A stretch of 64,000 bases of DNA from Luteimonas granuli (lineage in GTDB: Bacteria > Pseudomonadota > Gammaproteobacteria > Xanthomonadales > Xanthomonadaceae). The stretch's first letter is position 1. The number at the start of each line of letters is the position of its first letter. This document shows positions 56,969 through 64,000 of the stretch, piece by piece. The DNA is taken from assembly GCF_007795095.1 (NCBI RefSeq), contig NZ_CP042218.1, positions 2,459,001 through 2,523,000 of the forward strand. The letters run 5' to 3'. Position numbers and translations under genes: made by a program. A model generated the notes under the pieces. It worked only from the letters and a program-made list of their open reading frames with translations. It made no database searches and was not told the origin of the DNA.

Positions 56969-58713
56969 ATCACCCGCACCCGCAGCACCAGCACCAGCTC
57001 GCGGGTCTCGTGCGACTTGCCGCGCGAACCGAACAGCCGCCCCAGGCCGGGAACGTCGGACAGGCCGGGGATGCCGCTGTCGCTGGTCGATCCCTTCTGG
57101 TCGATCAGGCCGCCCAGCATCACGGTGTCGCCGTCGCGCAGGTTGAGCGTGGTGGTGATGCCCTTGACGTTGATCACCGGCAGGGTGACCGCGTTGCCGT
57201 TGGGGAACTCCTGCAGCGCCAGGCTGCCCGGCTCGACCTCGGTCTGCATCGGATGCACCAGCAGCTCCACCGAACCGTTGTCGTGGATCATCGGCGCGAC
57301 GCCGATCACCACGCCGGAGAACAGCGAGTCGGTCTGGATGTCCGACGAGGTGTTGAAGCCGCCGCCGCCGGAGTTGGAGAAGTTGGTGGTGGACTTGGTG
57401 ACGTAGCGGATGTTCGAACCCACGCTCAGGTAGGCCGGGCTGCCGTTGCGCACGCGCACGCTCGGGTTGGACAGCACCTTGACGTTGCCGAAGGTGCGCA
57501 GCGCGTTGAGCGCGGCCGAGAAGCTGTCGGTGACGTAGCTCAGGCCAAGCGCGCGCCCGGCGGCGGAACCCAGGGTCTGGTTCGGGAACACGATCGAGCG
57601 GGGCTGGTCGCCCAGTCGCGGGAAGAAATCGTACTTCGGCGGGTTGTCCGCGTCGTGGTGGCGGTAACCCAGCGGTGTCTCCGCGTCCGGAACGATGGTG
57701 GCCGGGTTGCTGCCGTAGATGCCCGCCACGCGGTTGCGCAGCACGTTCCAGTCGACGCCATAGCTCGAGCCGTCGTTGAGCGAGACGTCCAGGATCTGCG
57801 CCTCCACAAGCACCTGGCGGCGCATCTTCTGCGTGGTGTGCGAGACCAGCTCCTCCACCGCGCGGACCTGCGACGGCCGGGCGCGCACGAACAGCGTGCC
57901 CGAGCCGGCGTCGAGGCTGTAGCGGCCCTGCTCGGGCGGCGGCGGGTCGTCCGGGCCCCGTGCCACGGGCACGGCCTGGTCGGTGCCCAGGATCACCTGC
58001 AGCGCCGCGTCCAGCTGCTTGTAGGGGTCGTTGTCCTTGCCGACCGCGCCGGACATGGTCAGGGTGCCGCGCAGCGACTGCCCGCCGCCACCACCGCCGC
58101 TCTGCATGCCGGCGCCGAACACGTCGCCGCCGGTCGACAGGTCGATCGAAGTGCTGGAGTTCAGCAGGTCGATGTTGAAGATGCGCTCGCTCATCTGCCC
58201 GACCACCAGCGCGCCGCCGCGGGTCTCGCCGTGCAGGTCGAAGGCATCGAGGATGTGGTTGTAGACCTCGCGCGCGCTGACGTTGCGCAGGTGCAGGCTG
58301 GTGCGCTGCCGCTGCTCCAGCACGCGCGGGTCGACGATGAGGTTCATGTCCAGCTCGTCGGCCAGCGCCCACAGCAGCTGGCCGACATCGGCGTTGAACA
58401 TGCTGATGCTGACCACGCTGTCCTCCAGCGGGTCGTGGGCCGGTGCCAGCGGCTCGACGACGGGCGTGGCGCGCAGGGAGCGCTCGATCTCCTGGCGCAG
58501 GCGGTCCTGCTGCGCGGCAAGCTTCGCCGACTCCTCGATGATCGAGGTGCCGGTGCGTTCCAGTGCGGCGTGCTCGGTGGGCGGGACGTCCTTGACGCTG
58601 CGCGGCGGCATGCCGGCGCAGGCGGCCAGCGACAGGGCGCCCATCGCGCCGACGAGTACGCGCGCGGCGGTCGGCCAGTGGCGCGGGCGGACAGGGGTGG
58701 CGTTGGTGGTCAT
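56965..58713 (-). CDS. mshL: MshL-type outer-membrane secretin
   Basis: Secretin of 582 residues that forms the outer-membrane pore for the pilus. It has a lipoprotein signal with Cys32 (SLAACAG). The N-terminal secretin/STN-like domain (FNADVGQLLWALADELDMNL) is followed by a glycine-rich loop (about 205-213) and the C-terminal secretin domain with VEAQILDVSLNDGSSYGVDW, NPSVRVRNGSPAYLSVGSNI and LRDGDTVMLGGLIDQK. The match in length and lipobox favours MshL over PilQ. Confidence 0.9.
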   Translation of the reverse strand: MTTNATPVRPRHWPTAARVLVGAMGALSLAACAGMPPRSVKDVPPTEHAALERTGTSIIEESAKLAAQQDRLRQEIERSLRATPVVEPLAPAHDPLEDSVVSISMFNADVGQLLWALADELDMNLIVDPRVLEQRQRTSLHLRNVSAREVYNHILDAFDLHGETRGGALVVGQMSERIFNIDLLNSSTSIDLSTGGDVFGAGMQSGGGGGGQSLRGTLTMSGAVGKDNDPYKQLDAALQVILGTDQAVPVARGPDDPPPPEQGRYSLDAGSGTLFVRARPSQVRAVEELVSHTTQKMRRQVLVEAQILDVSLNDGSSYGVDWNVLRNRVAGIYGSNPATIVPDAETPLGYRHHDADNPPKYDFFPRLGDQPRSIVFPNQTLGSAAGRALGLSYVTDSFSAALNALRTFGNVKVLSNPSVRVRNGSPAYLSVGSNIRYVTKSTTNFSNSGGGGFNTSSDIQTDSLFSGVVIGVAPMIHDNGSVELLVHPMQTEVEPGSLALQEFPNGNAVTLPVINVKGITTTLNLRDGDTVMLGGLIDQKGSTSDSGIPGLSDVPGLGRLFGSRGKSHETRELVLVLRVRVI

Positions 58714-58761
58714 GGGTTCAATGCCTTGAGTGGATGCAGGATCGGAGCGGAGCGACGGCGG

Positions 58762-59538
58762 TCATCGGACGACCGTCATCACCCAGCCGAGCAGGGTGGT
58801 ATGGCTTTCGGCCACGACGATGTCGTCGAACGCGGCGTCGCCGGGGTAGCCGGGGTGGGCGACGCAACGGTCGGAGCCGTCCGCGAACTCGCGGTGGACG
58901 CCATCGAACTGCGGGTGGTTGCCGCCCTGGCCGTCGCGGTCCGCCACGGGCGCGACCAGGACGAAGGCAGGATTGGCGAAGGTCGAGCCGATGAGGCCGC
59001 AGTGGGATTCGACTCCCGCGGTGGCGTAGTGGGGCTGGAGGGTGGACGGTGCGGCCTTCGCGCCCTGTGCCAGCGCGGCGACGAGCCCGCCGCTGCCCTC
59101 CAGGTCCGGCGCATCGACCGAGGTCGGCTGCGGCGCGACCAGGTCCGACGCCGCGCTGCCGCGGTAGACGCCGTAGCGCAGGCGCGATGCACGCACCGGC
59201 GTGTCCAGGCCGAGCGATTCATAGGGCAGCCAGCCGGTGTTCGCGGTGCCGGAGCAGGTCGAGGTGCCGCCGGCCTCGCGGCCAAGGTCGCCGAAGGGCG
59301 AGGTGTCGGGGCAGGGCAGCCGCTTGTTGCGGATGGCGAAGGCGCGCAGCGCCTGGCGCGCGGACTCCGCATGCGCGCGGGCGGCGTTGTGCTGCCGGGC
59401 CTGTCCCATGCCCTCGAACGCGGAGGTCATGGTCATGGCCAGCAGTCCGAGCACGCCGACCACCACCGCGAGTTCGACCAGGGTGAAGCCTGCGTCGCGG
59501 CGTGGAGTGGATGGAGGACGGTGTGACAGGCCGCCCAT
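58762..59538 (-). CDS. prepilin-like protein (pilus operon)
   Basis: A 258-residue prepilin-like protein. Leader ending RRDAG, then FTLVELAVVVGVLGLLAMTM with Glu5. It carries the pseudopilin motifs KRLPCPDTSPFGDLG, GWLPYESLGLD and RLRYGVYRGS in their shortest complete form, so it shows the basic unit on which the other large pseudopilins of this operon are built. The C-terminal half has no known domain. It lies between the secretin gene and the inner-membrane genes. Confidence 0.82.
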   Translation of the reverse strand: MGGLSHRPPSTPRRDAGFTLVELAVVVGVLGLLAMTMTSAFEGMGQARQHNAARAHAESARQALRAFAIRNKRLPCPDTSPFGDLGREAGGTSTCSGTANTGWLPYESLGLDTPVRASRLRYGVYRGSAASDLVAPQPTSVDAPDLEGSGGLVAALAQGAKAAPSTLQPHYATAGVESHCGLIGSTFANPAFVLVAPVADRDGQGGNHPQFDGVHREFADGSDRCVAHPGYPGDAAFDDIVVAESHTTLLGWVMTVVR

Positions 59539-59539
59539 G

Positions 59540-60151
59540 TCACGGCGTCCGTTCCGCCACGGGCAGGCCGGCCGGGACCAGGTCGTAGCGCAGTTTCCCC
59601 TGCAGCGCCTGCAGTTCGGCCACGATCTCGCTGGTCCGCTTCTGGCGTGCCGGGCTGTCGGGCTGCTGGGTGGACTCGGCCAGCTCGAGCGCGAGGGCCT
59701 GCGCGCGGCGCGCGATCTTCAGGTTGTCGCGCAGGGCATCGAGCCGCATGTCCGGCGAGGCCTGGCCGGATTTCTCGAGCGCGTCGAGTTCGCGCAACAG
59801 GTTGTCGACCATCGCGACGTTGCGCTGCGACTGCTCGCGGATGGTCGCGATGGACGCGGCCGCTTCGGCGGGGTTCGTGACGGTCGCAGCCCCGTTCCCG
59901 GGCGCTGCGAATGCACTGATGGCGGACCCCGGGGACATCGGGGCCTGCCCCTGCTCCCAGGGCGCGGGCGCCATCGCGGGCGGCGGCGGGGCCACGGCCG
60001 GCTCGTCCGCGATCGCGGGCGCAGCGGCCAAAGCCTCCGGAGGCGGGGGTGGCACCTCGGCCCCGCCCAGGCTGCGGAGCACCAGCACCGCCGCGACGCC
60101 AACCGCGATCGCGGCCGCAGTCCAGGCGAAGGGCCGGTAGCCCGGGTTCAC
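59540..60151 (-). CDS. inner-membrane protein of the pilus operon, family unknown
   Basis: A 203-residue protein. One membrane helix near the start (AWTAAAIAVGVAAVLVLRSL), a Pro/Ala linker (about 30-75), then a predicted helical region with heptad-like spacing (SIATIREQSQRNVAMVDNLL and following). I do not recognise it. It lies where some gsp and msh clusters encode assembly factors. The start is GTG at 60151 overlapping the stop of the preceding gene (GTGA). It is 1 bp from the pilin gene at 58762-59538. Confidence 0.7.
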   Translation of the reverse strand: MNPGYRPFAWTAAAIAVGVAAVLVLRSLGGAEVPPPPPEALAAAPAIADEPAVAPPPPAMAPAPWEQGQAPMSPGSAISAFAAPGNGAATVTNPAEAAASIATIREQSQRNVAMVDNLLRELDALEKSGQASPDMRLDALRDNLKIARRAQALALELAESTQQPDSPARQKRTSEIVAELQALQGKLRYDLVPAGLPVAERTP

Positions 60152-60678
60152 GGCCGCGCTCCCGTGCTCTGCGACAGGTAAGGGGACTGCACCTGCCGCT
60201 CGACGAGCTCGCCGTCCGGGCGCTCGATGCGCACCCGGCCGGCGCCGATGGCGCGCACCCGCGAGCCGTCCGCCAGGCGCGATCCCGCACGGACGCGCTG
60301 ACCGTCGATGATGGCCAGGCGACGGCCGTCCGCGACCAGCACCATCGAGACCTCGAGCGGGGCGGGTTCGCCCGTGTAACCGGTGCCCTGGGCCCGTGCC
60401 GCCTGCCATGCGCCGGTGTCGGCGGTGGGAGCCGCGGAGGGCAGGGCGAGCAGGGGCCGCCCGCCGTCGACGAAGCTGGCGCGCCGCAGCGACGCGGTGC
60501 GTTCCTGCGCCTGCCGGTTGCGCTCGATCGCGGCCCGCAGCTCGGCCATGGACGCGGTCTCCTCGGCGTCGTGGCCCAGGTGCAGGATCGCCGGTTTGGC
60601 GATCACCATCGTCGCCAGCCAGCCGGTGACCGCGAGCCAGACCGCGAGTGCGATCATCGCGAGGAACTTCATCTTCAT
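60148..60678 (-). CDS. mshK: MshK/PilP/GspC-like inner-membrane protein
   Basis: A 176-residue protein with one N-terminal membrane helix (LAMIALAVWLAVTGWLATMV), a helical periplasmic part and a C-terminal HR-like small beta domain (VLVADGRRLAIIDGQRVRAG and DGSRVRAIGAGRVRIER), the pattern of MshK and PilP that contacts the secretin. The start at 60678 overlaps what should be the stop of the preceding gene (CCATGA). Weak similarity, so the assignment is by pattern and position. Confidence 0.7.
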   Translation of the reverse strand: MKMKFLAMIALAVWLAVTGWLATMVIAKPAILHLGHDAEETASMAELRAAIERNRQAQERTASLRRASFVDGGRPLLALPSAAPTADTGAWQAARAQGTGYTGEPAPLEVSMVLVADGRRLAIIDGQRVRAGSRLADGSRVRAIGAGRVRIERPDGELVERQVQSPYLSQSTGARP

Positions 60679-62071
60679 GGCTGCCCCCCTGCGTGGCGAC
60701 CGGGCTCTTGAGCAGATAGGAGAAGAAGTCGCCGCCCGAGCGGTTGCCGCCGCCGCCCTGCGGATCGACCGGCTGCGGGTCGAAGCCCGCCCGGCGCAGG
60801 CGCTCGACGAAGTTGGCCACCTGCATTCCCGGCGTGCCGCGGTACGGATCGACCACGCCGTCGACGCGCAGGACGTATCCGTCCTCCGGCTGTTGCGGCT
60901 GCGGTGCGACGGGAGCGCCCCGCGGGTCCGCCTGGACCGGCTCCTCGAGGCGCACCCGCAGGATCCTCACCTCGCCGCCCGAGGCATCGCGCACCTGCGC
61001 GAGGCTGGCGGTCGGGTCGACGCCGGACTGCAGCCGCGCTGCGCGTTCGAGGAAGTCGATGGTGGCCTGGAAGCCGTCGGGGATCGCCTCGTCGGCGCGC
61101 AGCGACTCGATCCGTTCCTCGGTCGCGGCGATGTCGCCGCGAAGCTGGGTCGCGCGTGCGTTGGCCTCGCTGCCACTGATGGTCCAGCGTGCGCCAAGCG
61201 TGGCGAGCGCGATCGCGAACACCAGCGATGCCGCGCTGGCGACCGGCAAGGCCCATTCGGCGAACCAGGCCAGGCGGCTGATCGCAGGGTTGACGGCGAC
61301 CGCCGGACCGGCGTTCGCGTCGATCCAGGCGATGCCGCTGCGGTACTCGCGGCCCTCCTCGTCGACCACGCGGCGCAGCGGCACGGTCGTGACCGCCAGT
61401 CCGCTGCGTGCGGAGAAGATCTCGCGCAGGGCATCGTCCCCCCACGCCGCGCCCTCCTCGGGGCGTGCGACCAGCACCGGGCACCATTGCATCGACAGGG
61501 GATCGAGATTGTCCTCGCCGCTGCCCAGGTCCTCGGCGAACTGCTCGGCGAGCGCGCCGACCGTCATCGCCAGGTCCTCCGGGTGGTCGCTGTAGGCGAG
61601 CGAGGTGCGGTAGACCATCTCGTGCTTGAGCATCGCCAGCACGCTGATCTGGCGGCCGGATTGCAGCACCAGGCCCTGGCCCGGCGTGAGCGACTTCAGC
61701 AGCAGCGAGGTGAAGGGGACCAGCAGGCAGTGGTCGGGCTGCGCCTCCGCCCAGGCGTAGGTCTGCTGCCACAGGTCCAGCGGCACGGCGGTGAACAGCG
61801 TCTGGTAGCCGCCGGCCATGTTGCGGGTCCTGTGGATCAGGATCTTGCTTTCGCTGTCGATCAGGCCGTCGGAGCGCAGGCGCTTCTCGATCAGGGCGAC
61901 CGCGTGCGCGGGACTGCCCTCGAGCGAGATGACGTTGCTGACCGCACCCTCGAAGTCGCTGACCACGACCGCGGCGCGCTGCAGGCGCGGGCGGGAGTCG
62001 CTGCGGGAGAGGTTCTGGCCGTCGAAGACCAGCCAGCGCCCGTGCTGCTGGATGACGTGGAGCAGGCTCAT
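60675..62071 (-). CDS. MshI/PilM-PilN/GspL-like assembly protein, frameshift near the end
   Basis: About 464 residues. The cytoplasmic N-terminal half has an actin-like fold by order of segments (LLHVIQQHGRWLVFDGQNL, LVLQSGRQISVLAMLKHEMV). A membrane helix near 277-295 (LPVASAASLVFAIALATL) is followed by a PilN-like periplasmic part. As given, the frame does not stop but runs through the mshK-like gene into the next one. One more G in the run 60684-60689 gives a TGA at 60675-60677 overlapping that gene's ATG, as at other junctions here. So a missing base is likely. Confidence 0.78.
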
Positions 62072-62619
62072 GGCGCACCCGCCTGTTCGGACTGGAGGGG
62101 GCCGCCGGCGTATCCGGCGGTCTGGAAGAGGAGGCTGCCGCGCAGGGTCAGGGTCAGCGGCGCGGGCCGCCGGTCGGGGGCGTCGGGCGGATCGAACAGG
62201 CCCTCGTCGGGATGCGTGACCGAGACCTCGAAGGACTCGGCGCCGAACATCCGCTCGTGCGTGCGCTGCATCGTGGCCAGCAGCGGCAGCGCCTCCTCGC
62301 GGCTCATCTGGCTCTGGCGGAGGTTGATCAGGCGCTCGCCCCAGGCACCCGGCGCCAGCCCGTGGGAACGGGCCGACGCCAGGAGTTCCTGCGACGATTT
62401 CGCGTAGTCGACGCGGAGCCGCGCTTCCTGCTCGCGGATCCGCGCCTCGGACAGCACCTGGTTGGCGGTGCCGAGCCGCTCGTAGGCCTCCGCCAGTCCC
62501 GATCGCGCGTTGACGAACCAGGCCGCCGACAGCACGAGCGCACCCAGGGTGGTGGCGAACAACAGCAGCGATGTGCGGCGCGAGTCCCGCAGGCGCCTGA
62601 GCACGGCGGAGGGTTTCAT
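62068..62619 (-). CDS. MshJ/PilO/GspM-like inner-membrane protein
   Basis: A 183-residue bitopic protein: membrane helix at about 18-37 (LLLFATTLGALVLSAAWFVN), a coiled-coil-like stretch (LAEAYERLGTANQVLSEARI) and a small C-terminal alpha/beta domain (LINLRQSQMSREEALPLL to LTLTLRGSLLF). This is the layout of PilO and MshJ, which line the inner-membrane ring. It overlaps the next gene by four bases (ATGA). In Vibrio mshJ follows mshI; here it precedes it. Confidence 0.72.
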   Translation of the reverse strand: MKPSAVLRRLRDSRRTSLLLFATTLGALVLSAAWFVNARSGLAEAYERLGTANQVLSEARIREQEARLRVDYAKSSQELLASARSHGLAPGAWGERLINLRQSQMSREEALPLLATMQRTHERMFGAESFEVSVTHPDEGLFDPPDAPDRRPAPLTLTLRGSLLFQTAGYAGGPLQSEQAGAP

Positions 62620-62629
62620 CGGCGACGGC

Positions 62630-63457
62630 CTACTGGTTCATCTTGTAGTTGGCGACCAGCGTCATCACCTGGTCATCGTCGGTGGCGGTGCCGAAGGTCT
62701 CGTCGTCGGTCACGCCCGCGGTGAACGAGCCGGTGTTGTTGCCGCCCCACTCGGCACCGATCGCCTGGGCCGAGGTCGCGCCGCCAGCGGCGGTCGTCGG
62801 ACGGGTGGCGATGCCGTACTGCCTGAAGGCGCCGTTGGCGGCGTCGGCCTGGCCGTCGATCATCTGGTCGAGCGCGCGCGCGAGGTCGGGCGTCAGGCCG
62901 GTGATGATCATCGAGTTGCCCGAGCCATGGAACGAGCCCGGCTTGTTCCAGCCGAAGCAGACGCGGATTTCCTGCGGGTTGCCGTTGGTGTCGAGGTAGG
63001 CGTAGCGGTCTTCCTTGCCCTCGCCGCGGCCCGGCGGCAGGGTGATGCCGGCGCGGCGCATCATGTCGCGCAGGTCCGCACCCTGGGCGCCCTCCCGCTG
63101 GCGGGCGAAGCCGGTGGCGGTTGGCAGCGGATCGGTGCCCGAGCAGATCAGCGCGGGTTCGGTGGCGCCCGCCATGTTCCCGCCGGAGAAGCCGGTGGTG
63201 AAGCGCGCGCCGTTGACCATCAGCTGCGGCGCCGCCTGGTTGTCGCCGACCGGTGCGCCGTAGCGCTGGTGGTAGCTGTTGTAGGCGACGACCCACTGGT
63301 CGACGAACTTCTGCTTGATGCGGTTGTATTCGGCGTTGCGCTGGACATCGCGGCCGATCATGACCGCGCCGAGGATGACGCCGATGATGACCAGGACCAC
63401 GGCCATTTCGACCAGCGTGAAACCGCCCTGCTGGCGGCGGGTGCGACGAGCGTGCAT
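62630..63457 (-). CDS. type IV prepilin, major-pilin-like paralogue 2
   Basis: A 275-residue prepilin and the first gene of the operon. Leader MHARRTRRQQGG, then FTLVEMAVVLVIIGVILGAV with Glu5 and the following MIGRDVQRNAEYNRIKQKF. The mature part is larger than typical major pilins (about 150-160 residues). It shares the cysteine block and the TPDLARALD and MNQ features with the pilin at 50852-51562. An AGGGGA ribosome binding site lies 7-12 bases before the ATG. Heptamer repeats lie 72 bp upstream. Confidence 0.85.
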   Translation of the reverse strand: MHARRTRRQQGGFTLVEMAVVLVIIGVILGAVMIGRDVQRNAEYNRIKQKFVDQWVVAYNSYHQRYGAPVGDNQAAPQLMVNGARFTTGFSGGNMAGATEPALICSGTDPLPTATGFARQREGAQGADLRDMMRRAGITLPPGRGEGKEDRYAYLDTNGNPQEIRVCFGWNKPGSFHGSGNSMIITGLTPDLARALDQMIDGQADAANGAFRQYGIATRPTTAAGGATSAQAIGAEWGGNNTGSFTAGVTDDETFGTATDDDQVMTLVANYKMNQ

Positions 63458-63528
63458 TGGATTTTCCCCTGGGTGGTGGCAGGGCCCCGGCGTGGCGGGG
63501 CGACGCGTGCGCATCCTGGGGCGGAGGG

Positions 63529-63557
63529 GTAAGAGGTGCGTAAGGGCACCGTAAGAG
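63529..63557. promoter_or_regulatory. three GTAAGRG heptamers at 11-bp spacing (SARP-type operator)
   Basis: GTAAGAG (63529-63535), GTAAGGG (63540-63546) and GTAAGAG (63551-63557), each separated by 4 bp. This is the heptamer-plus-4 spacing known for SARP/BTAD regulators. The first repeat is 72 bp from the start codon of the first pilin gene of the operon, and the gene just upstream ends in a BTAD-like domain. The role is inferred. Confidence 0.65.
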
Positions 63558-63576
63558 AGTTGCCGGCCCCTGTGTC

Positions 63577-63605
63577 GCGGGCGGCGCGCACCGGGCGCCG
63601 CCCGC
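63577..63605 (-). terminator. GC-rich hairpin after the BTAD gene
   Basis: GCGGGCGGCGC (63577-63587) is the exact reverse complement of GCGCCGCCCGC (63595-63605), with a 7-base loop. It begins four bases past the stop codon at 63610-63612 on the minus strand. No T-tract follows, so it may be a Rho-assisted or partial terminator. Confidence 0.5.
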
Positions 63606-63609
63606 CGCG

Positions 63610-64000
63610 TCAGGGGGAGAGCGCGGGCAGCAGCCGGGCGTAGAGCTCGCTGGTCTCGGGGCTCGGCGCGCAGTGCAGGTGCATGCGGAGCGTGCGCTCC
63701 AGATCGGTGTAGACGCGCTGGACGGCATGGGGGGCACCGTCTTCGGAGAGCAGCAGCATCAGCGCCCGATGGTGGCTTTCGTTCCAGGCGTCGATCCTGA
63801 CGATGCGCCAGCCGATCTCGATCGCCTCCATGCGCTTTCCGAGGTCGCGGAAGCGGTCGCGCAGAGCGCACATCAGCCGGATCTCGCGGCGCAGGAAGTG
63901 TTCGCGGGTGAAGCCGAGCCAGTCCTCGAAGTCGGTGCTGTCGGGAACGCAGACGCCTTCGAGGAACAGGCCGCGGTGCTGCCAGCCTCCGCTCCCGAGC
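63610..64000 (-). CDS. BTAD-domain transcriptional activator, 5' partial
   Basis: About 130 residues of the C-terminal end; the gene runs beyond base 64000. The visible part, for example FTREHFLRREIRLMCALRDR, RALMLLLSEDGAPHAVQRVY and CAPSPETSELYARLL, fits the bacterial transcriptional activator domain of SARP-type regulators, a set of TPR-like helices with the characteristic PSPET ending. The DNA-binding winged helix would be outside the window. It is on the same strand as, and directly upstream of, the pilus operon and its heptamer repeats, so it is a candidate regulator. Confidence 0.75.
   Translation of the reverse strand, partial: LGSGGWQHRGLFLEGVCVPDSTDFEDWLGFTREHFLRREIRLMCALRDRFRDLGKRMEAIEIGWRIVRIDAWNESHHRALMLLLSEDGAPHAVQRVYTDLERTLRMHLHCAPSPETSELYARLLPALSP

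Noticed and set aside
56740-59526. Plus-strand open frame of over 900 codons opposite the secretin gene
   Set aside because: Antisense shadow; the secretin and pilin on the minus strand explain the sequence.
59540-62071. An 843-residue pilus protein
   Set aside because: The middle is the mshK-like gene read out of frame. Overlapping starts and stops show three genes.

Overview
The window is high-GC (about 70%), gene-dense DNA from a gammaproteobacterium, most likely of the family Lysobacteraceae (Xanthomonadaceae; Lysobacter, Luteimonas or a close relative). This rests on the order yceD-rpmF-fab-pabB-mltG-tmk-holB-pilZ, the block rpoE-rseA-degP-lepA-lepB-rnc-era-recO, and REP-like hairpins built on the core GTAGGAGCGGC. 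I saw no rRNA, tRNA, CRISPR array, insertion sequence or prophage. Genus and species cannot be read from the sequence.

Layout. 1-10.1 kb: ribosomal L32, the fatty-acid initiation and elongation operon (fabH, fabD, fabG, acpP, fabF), pabB, the lytic transglycosylase mltG, tmk, holB and a PilZ protein, mostly with stop-start overlaps. 10.2-14 kb: a TPR lipoprotein facing a FadJ-type beta-oxidation enzyme. 14.1-23.1 kb: the envelope-stress block (rpoE behind an RpoE-like promoter, its anti-sigma factor, a DegP protease), then lepA, signal peptidase I, a DUF4845 protein, RNase III, Era and RecO. 23-31.2 kb: a REC-Hpt protein, a YdbH-like/YdbL-like envelope pair, rlmD, a CYTH phosphatase, nagZ, a hypoxanthine phosphoribosyltransferase, an MTA/MTI phosphorylase and a cold-shock gene. 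31.2-31.9 kb: a non-coding island with two divergent copies of a structured hairpin element and tandem repeats. 31.9-45 kb: an AidB-like acyl-CoA dehydrogenase, an ABC exporter, yigZ, a GAF-GAF-GGDEF-EAL protein, an exported-looking Pcm, an aldehyde dehydrogenase, xseA, ispG and an FHA/degenerate-GGDEF protein.

45.1-63.5 kb, all on the minus strand, is the most distinctive region. It is one long operon for an MSHA-like type IV pilus: secretin, GspE-type ATPase, PilC-type platform protein, ExeA-type ATPase, TPR protein, PilM/N-like, PilO-like and MshK-like proteins, with six pilin or pseudopilin genes. One pilin lacks the normal Glu5 and carries a passenger of about 1,000 residues, so it may be a tip subunit. 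Upstream of the first pilin gene are three GTAAGRG heptamers spaced exactly 11 bp apart, the operator design of SARP/BTAD regulators. The next gene upstream, cut by the window edge, ends in a BTAD-like domain.

Six genes need a one-base (or two-base) correction to restore the conserved frame, nearly all in short G/C runs: tmk, rseA, nagZ, the aldehyde dehydrogenase, the giant pilin and the PilM/N-like gene. Because tmk is essential, consensus error is the simplest explanation, and the functions are probably intact in the organism.
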